Assembly (NCBI RefSeq): GCF_048544455.1
Contig: NC_133536.1
Span: 38,768,652 to 38,832,651, forward strand
DNA from: Silene latifolia
Lineage: Eukaryota > Streptophyta > Magnoliopsida > Caryophyllales > Caryophyllaceae
DNA: 64,000 bases
Direction: 5' to 3'
Positions 21,283-32,692 of this stretch are shown piece after piece. Position 1 is the stretch's first letter. Each line of letters opens with the position of its first letter. The notes below the pieces were generated by a model that worked only from the letters and a program-made list of their open reading frames with translations, did not search any database and was not told the origin of the DNA. Both the position numbers and the translations under genes were made by a program.

Positions 21283-24200
21283 ATGTCATCTCAAGGTATG
21301 TATTTCCTCTTGAATCCATTTAAATTTGTTGATCTTTAGCTTGATTGAATTAGGGCGGAATTTTACCCTAGAAAAATCGAATTGGGCGTTTTTGATTGAG
21401 CCCATTTCGAGTGAAATTGATGCTTGCATTAGGTTAGAAACCTGTTTAGGAGTACCAGGGTGCTTTTAGTTTGCATTTTGGTCCTCGTTCCCGCTCCCCA
21501 TGCTCGAAAAACGTGAGTGAGGTGAGAAACCGTCTCATTTCGCAACGCCAAGTTTATTTGCTTGGGTAATGGGTCCCACTAGGTTTCATTGTAGTTGGGA
21601 AAACCCGTATTTGCCATTTATGGACCTTTGTTGGGTATTTGTAGGCAAAATTAGATTTTTGCCTTTCGTGACGGTCTTGTGTCTAACAAAATAAGCGCCT
21701 GTTTAGTCTTGAATTGAGTCAGTTTGCCTTGAAATGGACCTCATCGGTAGTGTAGGTCACCTTGAGGTGTAATAACATCACGTTTGCCTTTTTGCGGTCG
21801 TTTTTGAATTTTTGACCGGTTTGGGCTCAAATTAGCGTATGAATTGCCTTTTTCAACTGTAGAAAAATCCCCATTGTGTCGGGAATGTATTTTGGGTTGT
21901 TGGCGGACCTTGTAGGGGTCTCGAAATGCCGTTTTTGTGGTTTTGACTCGTCTTTTGCTTGAAAAGATGGACGAGTCGTTCGGTTTTTTGTTTTTTTTTT
22001 TGAATTGTTTTGTTTGGTTGGATTTTGGGCGGGATTTCCCTTGTTTTGTATTGCAGGTTGTGTTTTTTGGGTTTATCCATTTCATGCCGTCGTAATGCCG
22101 AAATTTTGGTTGACGTTTTTTTTGTAGGAGAGTGTTCGGGACAGGCTGGGCCCCTGATAGTGACTTTTGAGGAGTTGTTCGGGACGGGCCCGGTTAGCAC
22201 TCCGTCTAGCACGCCCGCCGAGGTTGTGGAGGACGTTACCGATGGGAGAGACCTCCTGAGCAGGCTGTTGGGGCCGCGGGGGCCGTCGAGGAGCGTGAGG
22301 TGCCCGTTGTTGGGGCTATCACACGGAGAGCTCGGGGACGCTCGAGGGCGGTGGTACCTCCGGTAGGAGGATTTCTACGAGGGAGCGTCATCCCCGTTTG
22401 ACCAGACAGTCGTTGCAGAACGTCACCAGGGTCGTTGAGGTGGGCCCTGCCCACCACGTTGAGTCCCGCGGCCATAAGAGGCAGAGAGCGGACACAGTTG
22501 AGGACGACGTCAGTGTTGCGAGTTGGAGAGGCAAACGGGTTACAGCCCCGCGGGAGTTGCTTTTACGGGCGGCGCCGGCTTAGGCCGAGGGTTTAAGCGG
22601 CAGCCAGTTGTTACTTCGACTGGACATACACCTCTCCTACCGTGCTCACGAGGGCTTGGTGAGTCGTGTTCCTCGATTGAATTTTGTCACCTTTGAAGTG
22701 TCGGGCCTGGATAGGCATTCTGACGTTGTTTGTTTTTGATTTCAGGAGATTGGCACCATGAGGACTTTCTCGGGCTTCTCTACTTGCTTGGGTTTCTACG
22801 ACGTTCTCCGAGCCGGGACGAGGGCATTGATAGAGAGGTCGGCTTTTGGGCCGCTGGTGGCAGCCTGGCGGGATATTCACAGGTCTTCGATTAGGGCGAA
22901 CCTGTGTCTGATCCGTGCCATGTTGGATCGGTATTGGGATACGACGTCGTCGTTCCACATGGAGTTTGGGGAGGTCGGCGTGAATCTCGAGGACTTTGCC
23001 ATGGTATCCAGCCTTCCCTGTGGCGAGTTGCCCATTGAGTTTACCGTAACGCCGGAGAGAGTGTCCTCTCCTGCGGTTACTGCTTTGATCGTTACTGCTT
23101 TGATTGGTACTGCTTTGCCGGAGCCTTCCGACGTCACTCCGTACTTGATTGCGAGTTCGTACGTGAAGGACCACTTCACTGGGAGGGTGGCAGGTGTTAC
23201 TCCGGCGTCGTTGGAGAGTCCGGAGGCAGAGGTTGAGGCCGACATGAAGGAAGGGCGGCTGTGGTTGTGGTACTTCTTGGGTGCCACGTACTTTGGTGAT
23301 AAGGGTGAGCGCTTGTCGACCAAGGTGCTTCCTTTTCTCACCGACCTTGACGCTTTGGGTCGATTTGACTGGGTTACGCCGGCTTTGGCGAGTTTCACCC
23401 GGTACTTGCACGCGGCGGTGCGTCCGGAGACAGTGGGAGCGGGTAGTGCTCCAGCTTTGGTTGGTCCCGGCCTCATCTTTGAGGTACGGGTATTTTTGTG
23501 GTAGTTTTTTTTTTGATTTTGATTTTGATTTTGGCAATTTTCGAGAAATTGGCTGATTGTGTTTGCTGTGTTTGATTACAGGTTTGGTTGTATGCTTAGT
23601 TCACTCCTCTGCGTCCGGGGACCATGGAAGGTGTTCCCTCGACTTACCCTGCTGTGAGGGGTTGGACGGTGGCTCGGAAGAAGTCGATTAAGTCGACTTA
23701 CGAGGACTGTAGGCGTCATGTGAACAAGCTTCGGGTTGCTGATGTAAGTCTTTGCTCTCCCCCCTTTCTCCTTTATAGAAATAGATAGAGATAGGATGAT
23801 TAGGTAGCTCATGAAGCCCCCAATTAGCTGAGTAGCTTTGTTTTGAATGTAGTTTGTTGGGTGGCCTTGGGAGCACTACACGGGTGTACCGGCTGCCATC
23901 AGGGAGCGTTTGTGGCCTCGTAGCTCTCTGCGTTTGTACTTGGAGACGACGATTGAGCCGGTTTGGTACTTGGGCGAGCGTCTAGTTCGTCAGTGCTTCA
24001 CCGAGACTTTCGTCGTGCCGGTTGACCCACCTAGGGTGTTGTTCCAGGAGTCGACCCCTGATGAGGTTGAGGAGCACCTTCACGGTCAGGGAGGTGAGGA
24101 GCTGTTGCTGCGGGACGTCGACTACGACACCATCCGATTAGTGAGGCTTGCTTGGTACCTGATCGAGGTATGTTTTCCTCTGCTCTTTTGTTTTCATTGC

Positions 24201-24975
24201 CTCTCTTGATAGGAGGGTTTGTCATCTTTGATGTGGATCCAAATGGTAGGGAGTCGACCTGCTGATGTGGACTCAGCCCCAACCTTTCCCGACGGAGACC
24301 ACTTTTCAGGGGCCTGGCGGCGAGGAGCTTCAGTTGCGCTTACCGGAGCCCGCGGCGGCCGAGGTGACCGATGTTGGCATGGAGTGGAGGTTGACCGTTC
24401 TGAGGGTGAGTTCCTGACTTGAACACTTTCCTCAATTACACTTTGCCTTTCATTGTATTGAAGGACATTTTTGATTTGTAGGTGACGACTGTTAGTCACC
24501 AGGACTTGCGGCGGATGGATAACCGCTAGAGGGTGCTTGCTGGTGACCTAACTGCGAGGGAGGCTCGGCTTTCTCAGGTATTTTTGTGTGCTGTTTTTGT
24601 GTATTTTGTGTTGTATTTCACGTTTTTTAGATCTTGAGGATCCGTTATTGTGTTTTGTAGGGTACTGCGGATCCGGCGGAGCTTGCTCGAGTCCGTGCTG
24701 AGTTGGAGGCAGCCAGGTCGACGATCGAGGGCCAGGAGCTAAGGATCATCCGTCGGGACCAGGACTTGAGGCGTCGTGAGGACGAGCTGCGGGGCCGAGA
24801 TGCGGAAATTGCCTCTCTCAGGGCTCATTTGGCTGCGGCGGAGGAGCTTCGCGTCGTGATGGAGCAGGAGACGCTGGAGAGTTCTCCGGAGAGGGAGTCT
24901 GAGCAGGTGGTGGTGTCTGCGTTGGCGGCGACTCCTAGTGAGACCAGGACTGGTCAACCGGGAGACGTCGAGTAG
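21283..24975 (+). pseudogene. Spliced plant-mobile-domain-like gene, antisense within Tat-A (decayed)
   Basis: Plus-strand coding sequence whose pieces are joined by clear splice signals. Probable exons: 21283-21295 (ATG, donor GTATGT), 22128-22658, 22746-23483, 23582-23743, 23853-24167, then smaller ones to 24660-24975. Three junctions (22658/22746, 23483/23582, 23743/23853) keep frame. The protein resembles the plant mobile domain fold: an FEELFG start, a KRQR-type basic patch, LEDFAMVSSLPCGELP, DFVGWPWEHY and WYLGERLVRQCF. It ends in a charged, probably coiled-coil tail (ELRGRDAEIASLRAHL). Decay is shown by a frameshift around 22250-22320, TAGs at 22581 and 23597, and another stop in a late exon. 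Function is unknown. An origin from a captured host gene is an inference. Confidence 0.72.
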
Positions 24976-25939
24976 CTGTTGTAGTTTATCCGTGTCTTGG
25001 ACTCTTGTCTGTACATATTTACATTTTGCGTGAGGCGGTTTTTATATATATGTTTTTGGATTGTAGCTCATTTTATGATTTTTGGCTTTTTTTGTGTTGT
25101 GTTTCGGAGGAGCGCTGTCGGCTGTCGATTCTCCTTCTGCTTCGCACTAGTTCCTGCATCGTTAGCGTAGAAAACGGGCGACAGATAGCACATATGCATA
25201 AACGTAAACACGTAAAAGCATTTGAATGAAAACAAATTTAACCAAGATGACTTGAAGTTAAAATTGAGTTTTGAAACGAATTTTGAAAATTCCGTGACAA
25301 ATCGTCACGTTCGGAATTTAAAAGGAATTGATTTGAAAATTTGAGCAATTAACTCGTGTCGTGAATTAAATTGCGTCGAAATTATTGAAATTGACTCGAA
25401 AAATTCAAACTCAAACTGTCAGGAAAGATTTTTAGAAAAGGATTTTTGCGAGTATATTTGATTTTTGATTTTTGAGGTCAAGACTCGAATTTGTGAGTAC
25501 TTGAATTTTGATGAAATTGATGTCGTGTTATCAATTCTCGAATTTGATTTTTGAAGGAAAATTGCGAAAAAGCGAAATTTTTTCGGGAATTCGACTGACA
25601 TGGAAATGATCCGTCGCGGATCGGGGCGACTAGCTCTTCCCCCTTAAAAAAAGAATGAAAGAAAAATCCGTATGTTTAAAGCTGCGTCATGGAAACCGTG
25701 TCGGATTTCGTAAAACCCGAAAACAAGGAAATGTGAGTGTGAGGAAACACAAAATGTCTTTGGATCATCCCGAAGAGGCGCGAGCTTCCTGGCGGGAGGT
25801 TTGAGGTGTCAAGAGAAAGCACAAGTTGAAAGATACAAGTCAACAGCGGGAATCCCGGGGAAGGTCTAAAGAGGCGCGAGCAGCCTGGCGATGGAAGCCG
25901 GCTCTCCCCTTTTTCTAAAAAAATGCGCTGATCATTTTG
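24976..25939. other. Spacer between the two antisense genes
   Basis: No gene seen. It is AT-rich, with scattered direct repeats of GAATTTGA-type sequence. Two copies of a GAGGCGCGAGC...CCTGGCG module lie at 25774-25797 and 25871-25910, just upstream of the TATA box at 25940. Another copy lies upstream of the first antisense gene. Confidence 0.65.
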
Positions 25940-25947
25940 TATAAATA
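25940..25947 (+). promoter_or_regulatory. TATA box of the intact antisense gene
   Basis: TATAAATA followed by GGGA, 91 bases before the ATG at 26031. That spacing would give a leader of about 60 nt. It is on the strand opposite to Tat-A transcription. Confidence 0.65.
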
Positions 25948-26030
25948 GGGACGTTTGCGCTTCATTGTTTCATCATCCGAAACACAAAAACATCTCCACA
26001 AAACCTCTTCTTCTTCCACAAAAATATTTC

Positions 26031-27488
26031 ATGGATGCTTTTGAGAACGCATTGCGACAATGGTGCCGGGATTTGTCGCCTCCCGGAAAGTATCAACTCG
26101 TTTGCATGGGAGTTGGGCAATTATTGGTGCTTCGTCAAGTCAAAGTGCAACCTTCATTTCTTGAAGCATGTTCTCGGTTTTGGGATTCGAAACACAATGT
26201 TTTCGTTTTTCCGAAAGGTGAGCTTTGTCCTCTTGCCGAAGAAGTTGGAGACATTGGTGGGTGGCCGGGTTGTGTTCCGGTGCTTCCTCCGACTCGGTTG
26301 TGCTACAAGGAGAAATTCCGTTCCATGTTGGGCTTATCAACAAGCCAAATCAACTTTCTTCTTGCTCCACATGGTGTGGATATGTTGGCTCTTATCAACA
26401 TCTTTTCAAATCGATTGGATGCTAATGTCTCGGAGGTGGCTAGGAGAAGGGCTCTTGCATTTTGCCTTGTCCATGTGTACCTCTTTCTTGATGTCTTGAA
26501 GAAGGAGGGGCCAAGATTCCATGGTAGCATGACCCTTATTCATGTGATTGAGCAAATGGAGCATGGTAGAGACCCATCATGGTTGGTGCTTGGAGAGATT
26601 ATCCAAGCTTTGGACAAGGAAGGCTCTTGTGGAGAAGCTCCCTCTTTCGGATCCCCAAGGATCCTCCAAGTGTGGCTATTGGAGAGGCTAAGGTATGTAG
26701 AGCCTCTGGTCGATTCTTCTTCTTATTCCTTCCGTCATCTTACCATGAAGAAGAAGTTGTACCTGGATAGTTTCGCTTCCACCGAGGCCTATTGGGCCGC
26801 AAGATTGGCGGAGGAGGGCGGTCCTCATATCCGTTGGGTGGTGCCGTGGTGGCACTTGAGGTCCTTCACGGGGTTGCCCGCTTCGGGTGCTAGTCCTCGT
26901 TCCTTGATGGTGGTGGGTTTGAAGGTTGTTTCCTTCATTTATCCTGAAAGGCTCATGAGGCAAATGGGGCGTCAACAAAAGGCGCCCGCTCAAGATACTC
27001 TTGTCCAAGAGAATATTTTCCGGAACTCCGAGCTTGTGGAGTTCTTTGAAAGGTGGTGGGCCGCTCGGCCGCTTTGGGAGGTGCCAAACCCCGTTGCCAC
27101 GACATGGGTGACTCCCGCTTATGTCAAGTGGTCACGTGCTCCGTCCTTAGAAGAGAGATCCAAATTTTGTAAGGATGAGGTTGTCGACTTGAAGTATCGA
27201 GAGGTTGACAAGGCCAACTGTGCCTTCTTTGAGGAGTATGTTGATGGAGCTACTCCCGATGTGATGAGGCCACCGAAGAGGAGGAGTTCCGGCCCCAAGA
27301 ATATGGTGGGCCGTGCATTGGCTCGTCTTGGGTCGAATATGGGGTCTTGTGCTAGACCGGAGGCTGTCGCCATCTTAGATCCGTTGAGGATCCGTTCTGA
27401 GGAGGAAATCCATGCTAGCCGGGCCAACAAGAAGAACAAGGGGAAGATGTACCCCAAAGGAAAAGGCAAGGGTAGAATGGAAGAGTGA
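26031..27488 (+). CDS. Intact 485-codon DUF7745/plant-mobile-domain-like protein, antisense within Tat-A
   Basis: The ORF stays open upstream to a TTG at 25965, but the first ATG (26031, MDAFENALRQWCRD) fits the TATA box at 25940. There are no introns or stops, unlike all the gag-pol around it. The layout resembles DUF7745/plant-mobile-domain proteins: a helix and an aromatic FW (ACSRFWDSKHNVFVFPKGELCPLAEEVG) near codons 45-75. Then come LGLSTSQINFLL, RRALAFCLVHVYLFLDVLKKEG, WLVLGEIIQALDK and RILQVWLLERLRYVEPL. The C-terminus is basic (NKKNKGKMYPKGKGKGRM), possibly nuclear or nucleic-acid binding. It has no RT, integrase or capsid motif. Extra ORFs, some antisense and some of this fold, have been reported in Tat-lineage elements. 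The family call here is from pattern only. Confidence 0.75.
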   Translation: MDAFENALRQWCRDLSPPGKYQLVCMGVGQLLVLRQVKVQPSFLEACSRFWDSKHNVFVFPKGELCPLAEEVGDIGGWPGCVPVLPPTRLCYKEKFRSMLGLSTSQINFLLAPHGVDMLALINIFSNRLDANVSEVARRRALAFCLVHVYLFLDVLKKEGPRFHGSMTLIHVIEQMEHGRDPSWLVLGEIIQALDKEGSCGEAPSFGSPRILQVWLLERLRYVEPLVDSSSYSFRHLTMKKKLYLDSFASTEAYWAARLAEEGGPHIRWVVPWWHLRSFTGLPASGASPRSLMVVGLKVVSFIYPERLMRQMGRQQKAPAQDTLVQENIFRNSELVEFFERWWAARPLWEVPNPVATTWVTPAYVKWSRAPSLEERSKFCKDEVVDLKYREVDKANCAFFEEYVDGATPDVMRPPKRRSSGPKNMVGRALARLGSNMGSCARPEAVAILDPLRIRSEEEIHASRANKKNKGKMYPKGKGKGRMEE

Positions 27489-28270
27489 AGACCTCCATTA
27501 CCCGTTTTATTATTATGTTGTATTATTGTTGTGAGTTTTTATTATGTTGTACTAGCTAGTTATTGTGTGTTTTGTGCTAGTTTTAATATGTGAGGTGTTT
27601 TAGTTGACACCTTAGCTTTGACAAGTTGTAGACTCGTCGAGCTCTATTTGTTGAAATTGTAATCCCTCCCATTATTAATTAAATAAGAGGATTGCTCGTG
27701 TCGAATACCGTGAACGCTTGTTTCTTCCATCCATTTGGTGAAGGCAATTCAATTTGAATTGTCCTAAACAATTGCACCTGGGAAAGTGGTATTTTGTGGA
27801 AAGGGAGAAAGGCTTATTTTTGTATTTTTGTGGGAAAGGGAATGTTTTTCCCTTTTCTCCTTTTTTGATAGGGATTTTTTTTACGTGGGGATGGTTGTAT
27901 CCTCCTTGTGTAAGAAAGGACTGCCTACGTATTCACCTGGAGGGGTGAAATCAAACCATGATCGTAGTTCAAAGTGTTTCGTAGATTTGAATTGGGTTTT
28001 GTGGTTGTATCCCTCAGGCATAAGAGGGACTGCCTACGTATCCACCTGAAGAGGTGAAATAAAACCATGCTCGTAGTTCAGGGGTTTTTTTTAGTGCAAA
28101 TGGATGTTGCCTTTGACAGATCAAAGGACCTTTGAAACTGGCAAGGTGCCGCAACTTAGACTCGATAAAACATGCAATTTCAAATCTGAACACGTTGAGG
28201 AACTTGACTTGAAAAGGGGTAGAGGTGGTTGCTAGTTGTAAAACTAGGCTAGGTCGTTGGTTGCTATGGT
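27489..28270. other. Tat-A region between antisense gene and integrase
   Basis: No gene. It contains a roughly 110-bp imperfect duplication, and each copy carries the two-stem motif annotated at 27918-28080. Confidence 0.7.
27918..28080 (-). repeat. Two copies of the GAACTACG...TACGTAGGCAG two-stem motif (Tat-A)
   Basis: Read on the minus strand, copies at 27971-27918 and 28080-28028 each have an outer CTACG...CGTAG pair around TTTGATTTC or TTTTATTTC. The inner stem is TTCACC/GGTGAA in one copy and CACCT/AGGTG in the other. The same architecture occurs twice in Tat-B (36515-36562 and 38100-38145) with different inner stems. Confidence 0.8.
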
Positions 28271-29442
28271 TCAAGGGTAGTATTTCTTGAGTTGCTCTAG
28301 GTTGGTCGGGTTTGTAAAATCCTCCCCATCTAGGTCACTCAGTCTCACTGTGCCCCCCGAAAGTATTTTCTTGACCAGGTATGTCCCGGCCCAGTTGGGT
28401 TTGAATTTTGCCCTCGTATCGACGGCTAATGGTGCTCGAACTGATTTGAGGACCAAGTCGCCCTCATGGATGTTTCTGGGTTTAACCTTCTTGTTGAATG
28501 CCCGTTGTATACGTCGTTGGTATAGTTGGACGTTGTGCAAGGCGTTGAGTCGCCGTTCGTCTAGAAGGGTGAGTTGTTCGTACCTTCGAAGGGTCCATTC
28601 CGCTTCAGGGACTTGACTCTCCAGTAGAATGCGTAGAGAAGGGACCTCTAACTCTACCGGTTGAACCGCCTCCATACTATATGCTAGGTAGAAGGGTGTG
28701 GCGCCTGTCGGTGTTCGGATGGAGGTTCGGTATCCCCAGAGTGCGAATGGATGTTTGCTCGGCCAATCGCGGTAGTTGTCTTGCATTTTCTTGATAATGG
28801 TGACAAGAGTTTTATTCGCTGCCTCCACGGCTCCGTTGGTTTGGAGACGGTAGGGGGATGATCGATGTCATTTGATCTTGTATTTGTCCAGCAAAGCTTG
28901 AGTTTCCGCCCGGAAATGAGAGCCTTGATCGCTGATGATTTCATGGGGTACCCCATATCGGTAGATGATGTTGTTTTGAATGAACTTGGCCACTTGTTTG
29001 GCGGTCAAGACTGCATATGACTGTGCTTCCACCCATTTGGTGAAGTAGTCGATGGCGACGAGGACGAAGCAATGCCCCTTGGTGCCTATCGGGTTGACTT
29101 TCCCGATGATGTCGATGCCCCAGGTTGAGAAAGGCCAGGGGGATGTCATGGTGTATAAAAGGGATGGTGGTATGTGTTGTATGTTGGCGAAGATTTGGAA
29201 ATTGTGGTCCAATAGTAACCTAGCCGCGTGATTTTCCGTGTAAGCATCATTGTGCTCATGTGAGGGCCACATTCTCCGTCGTGAACCTCTCCCATGACTT
29301 TTTTGTCTTTGTGATGGTCAATGCAAAGGAGGAGAATTCCTTGGGGTGTTCTCTTGTATAGTTGATTTTGGTTTATCACGAATTGTGATGCAAGCAAACA
29401 TATGGCTCTTTGTCCTCTTTGATCAGAGTTGGGAGAGAATTC
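28271..29442 (-). pseudogene. Tat-A integrase (downstream of the Tat-B insertion)
   Basis: Continues the Tat-A pol frame interrupted at 41643 by Tat-B. It runs from ASQFVINQNQLYKRTPQG through HHKDKKVMGEVHDGECGPH to GYYWTT. There a deletion near 29200 removes most of the Cys-Cys part of the zinc finger and shifts frame. The catalytic core follows: DIIGKVNPIGTKGH, AIDYFTKWVEA, ISDQGSHF and TNGAVEAANK, with the glutamate region intact. One in-frame TGA lies at about 28868-28870. The C-terminal end is conserved (FKPNWAGTYLVKKILSGGTVRLSDLDGE) and stops at 28271. Confidence 0.88.
29438..29442. repeat. Target-site duplication of Tat-B, left copy
   Basis: AATTC, repeated at 41638-41642. Removing Tat-B and one copy joins the Tat-A RNase H and integrase frames. 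Confidence 0.93.
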
Positions 29443-32400
29443 TGTAGATACCCGTATCCGTCGATATTGGAATTTATAGAGAACCCGACAAACACCCGAT
29501 GATGATAGGACACATGTATTCTTTAGTTGTCATTGTCATTATTTGGAGCTCGTTTTACGAGGTAGAATGGGCGTCGTCGATGAAGTATTTTATTAATTTA
29601 AATGATATTTAAATTAATGTTTTTTAGTGAGTTCATTTTATTAATTTAAATGATATTTAAATTAAAGTCTTTTTTAAGGTGATTTCAATTTAATTTATCT
29701 TATTTTGAATTTATTTTTCCAAGTTTATTTTATTGAAAATAAAATAAATATTCGATTTTAAAAATCATTTTATGAATATATTTGATTTGAAAAGTCATTT
29801 ATTTTAATGGATTGATTGATTTGAAAAATCGATTTTAAAAGCGAAGAAAACTCGTTTTAACCATGTGTTTTTGAGCTCGATTTTAGCTCGGTTTTTGAGC
29901 CCGTTTTCTTTACGAATTGGCACGAATCTCGAGTACACTAACCAACCTAAGCCTCTACCCATCCACCCTTGTTCGAACCCCCTATCCACGGCCCAAATTC
30001 TCGTCCCAAAACAGGCCCCAAACAGCCCGCAACAAACGAGCAGCCCCCTGTTTTGGCAGCTCAATCCCGAGCCCAAAACCCGCTCCAAACACTACCAAGA
30101 CCCGTACCCATTAACCCTAACCCATACCCTAGTATCCTACCCATATTATCCTAGCTTAATCACCAAGAAAACCCCCCTCAAACCGTCCCAAAACCGTCTG
30201 GACAGCAGCCATACGGGATGAAGCCCGATTGCCCCTCCCTCTCTTTTAACCTATTTTAACTCCTTATAAATACGACCCCTTCACCATACATTCATCCCTC
30301 TAAGTTCGCCATACATCCTACCATCACTCACAAGCTTTAAACCTCAGAAACAAACCCTAATTGCCTCCCAAAAACCCTAAACAAAACCGACACACAAACT
30401 GAAACTGTTTGTGTGTCCTCCTCGAAATACAACTCGTTCCTCCATCAAACCTCCATAAAAACTCGATTTTCTTGTTCCTAATTAACCACATAACATCCAT
30501 CTACACATTAGACAAAGATTTACGAGCCAAATTGCCCTTGAGAGTACACGAAATCCCTCGAAAAACAGAGTGTTATACACTCTGTTTTCGCGGTTTATTC
30601 TTGTCTGTCCAGTTCTGTTTGTGCTCGTTTTTCGTGCCCAATAACCCAAAACGAGCAGGGGTTGCTTTAAGATCCCTGTTCTCCTCTCTTTATAGTTTTC
30701 AAAACATCTTTTAAATCGAATTTTCGTCGTGAAACGAGGGAGTTATCATCGTTTGAAAGTTGTTGTCCAGATTTGTCAAAAAACGCGTGTTGCTTTGTTT
30801 CTTCGTCGACGACGGCCTCTCGAGAAAAAATCTACCATCGATTACGACCCAAGACGGTGTCAACGATACATGTAGGTTGAGGGTGCATCAAATCCTCCTC
30901 TTTTCCCTTTTATTTCGTTTGTTTTATGCTTATTTTTATTGTCTTGTTTTTGTTTGTTTTTTTCGTTTTGTTTATCGATTGTTTAATTAATTATGAAACT
31001 AGTTAGTCCGAGTATGAGTTAAAGTACCACCATGAACACCCGCGTTGACTTGAGATGGGAAAATAAACCGCTACTTCAGTCGGTCGTACACCCCCGTCTC
31101 ATTTACATATCCTCGTGTTCAAGGTAGGGCATAAACAAAACGATTTTCTAACTTCGCTCTTCGCTTTTGACCCCTTTGTTATTTCGGCCAATTCGACATA
31201 CCCTAGGACCCGTTGTATGTTAGTTTAACCTCTGATTGTTAACCTATGACGTATTTAGATGACATTAAATTAATTTAATAACCTAATTAGACACATAAGG
31301 GTACATCGACATAGCTTTAAAAATCAACTAGCAACTCTGTAAATAATTGAACGCATCTTTCTTATCACTTGATTTCTCGCTAGCATAGGAGTGCGTGATT
31401 AGCACCTCCCTATTAACACTCGACAAGTAAGCATTAATCTTATGATATCTGACCTAATTGGACCCCTTAGGCCGTGTAGAATAACACACCCGCGCGTTTC
31501 TTCTCAATCGATCAACTTGTTTTCTAACTCGTTTTCTAATCCGTTTCGCAATCATTCGATCTAACTAATGAACCTAACTTAGGGACTAGGTTGGCCTTGT
31601 CTTGGCCGTGAGGGTGGCCGTTGGTTTGGGCCGTGAGGTGGCCGTTTTATTTACCTTTCTCGTTTTGTTTTTATACCGTTTGTTTTCTCGTTGTTTCATT
31701 GTTTGTAATTTATCGTTTGTTTATCGAGTTGTAATTTTCGATTTGGTTTTCTTTTATTGAGTCAAAACCTTTTCAAAAAACCTTTGTCTTGTTTGGTTAG
31801 ACGGTTGTTCCCCAATGCTTGTAGGAGCGTAGTAAACCGCATGTTGTCTAAAGCAACATGGCCCGGTTTATGCTAATGCATGCTTTGGTACATAGCCCTA
31901 TGTCTAATTCGATGAGATTAAGTGAAAGCACGCATTACGAGGAGTGACCCAAGGCCGTGTGTCATGTAGGCCGTGAGTCACCCCCTTTGTGCACGGTTTT
32001 CTAGGCCAAGTGGCCGTGTTTTGTGTCGTTTATGGTTCCGTATGTAGCAATTGTATTTAGATCGAGTTGTATCTTTAATTTGTTGTTGTGTCGGCATGAA
32101 ATGCCTGGTTTGTAATAGGTAGATCCCAACGGCTCCCCCATTCCCCCTTTAAGCCTTGTTTGTTTCGTTTGAATGTTGCTAGATCAATCAACCCACATGC
32201 TAAATTACAACTTTGACAAAGTTAGTTTAGTTGCATCTAAAACGACATAGAAATTGTTGTCACATGTTAGGGTTTAAAACAATGTTTGCATTTCATATAT
32301 CGTAGTAGCTATGACCTTGTTTGAAATCTGACACTTGACTTAGTAGAGGCCGTTATTGACGGGCGGGGTTGGGTGTCCTTATGGGCTTCCCAACACGTAC

Positions 32401-32689
32401 CCTCACCCCTTACTCAAGATCTATGGTTTGTGGATCCGTCTAAATACCATTGGATTACGAGAGTCATTCAAATCGAGTGATATAGGGTACAAGTCTTTAT
32501 CTTTAATCACTCGTAGTCGATTGGCTTTATGCTTTTCGATGAAAGGTGTAAAGTTGACTTGAACGGTTCCAAGTTCCCATAAAACTTGGTGGCGACTCTA
32601 ATTTGTCTTAATTCGATTCGAACGAACCTCGAGTCGATTATGCCTAGTGTGGATCCCGCGGACGCAGCTTCCCGAGGGCCTTGTCCACG
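29443..32689 (+). repeat. Tat-B 5' LTR
   Basis: 3247 bp, from TGTAGATACCCG to GTCCACG (the final A of CA changed to G). It matches 38394-41637 with about 30 differences by eye (roughly 1%). A TATAAATA lies at 30265-30272. Chance ORFs occur identically in both LTRs but look non-coding. Confidence 0.95.
30265..30272 (+). promoter_or_regulatory. TATA box in Tat-B 5' LTR
   Basis: TATAAATA following a pyrimidine-rich stretch. The same box is at 39215-39222 in the 3' LTR. Confidence 0.65.
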
Positions 32690-32692
32690 ATT

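Noticed and set aside
22611..23537. 308-codon minus-strand ORF opposite the spliced antisense gene
   Set aside because: It is basic and low-complexity with no family pattern. It also spans an exon and an intron of the plus-strand gene, so it is a shadow.
29804..30221. Pairs of ORFs (94 and 118 codons), repeated at 38754-39171
   Set aside because: Both copies lie in the two LTRs of Tat-B at the same place and overlap on opposite strands. This reflects LTR identity and composition, not coding.
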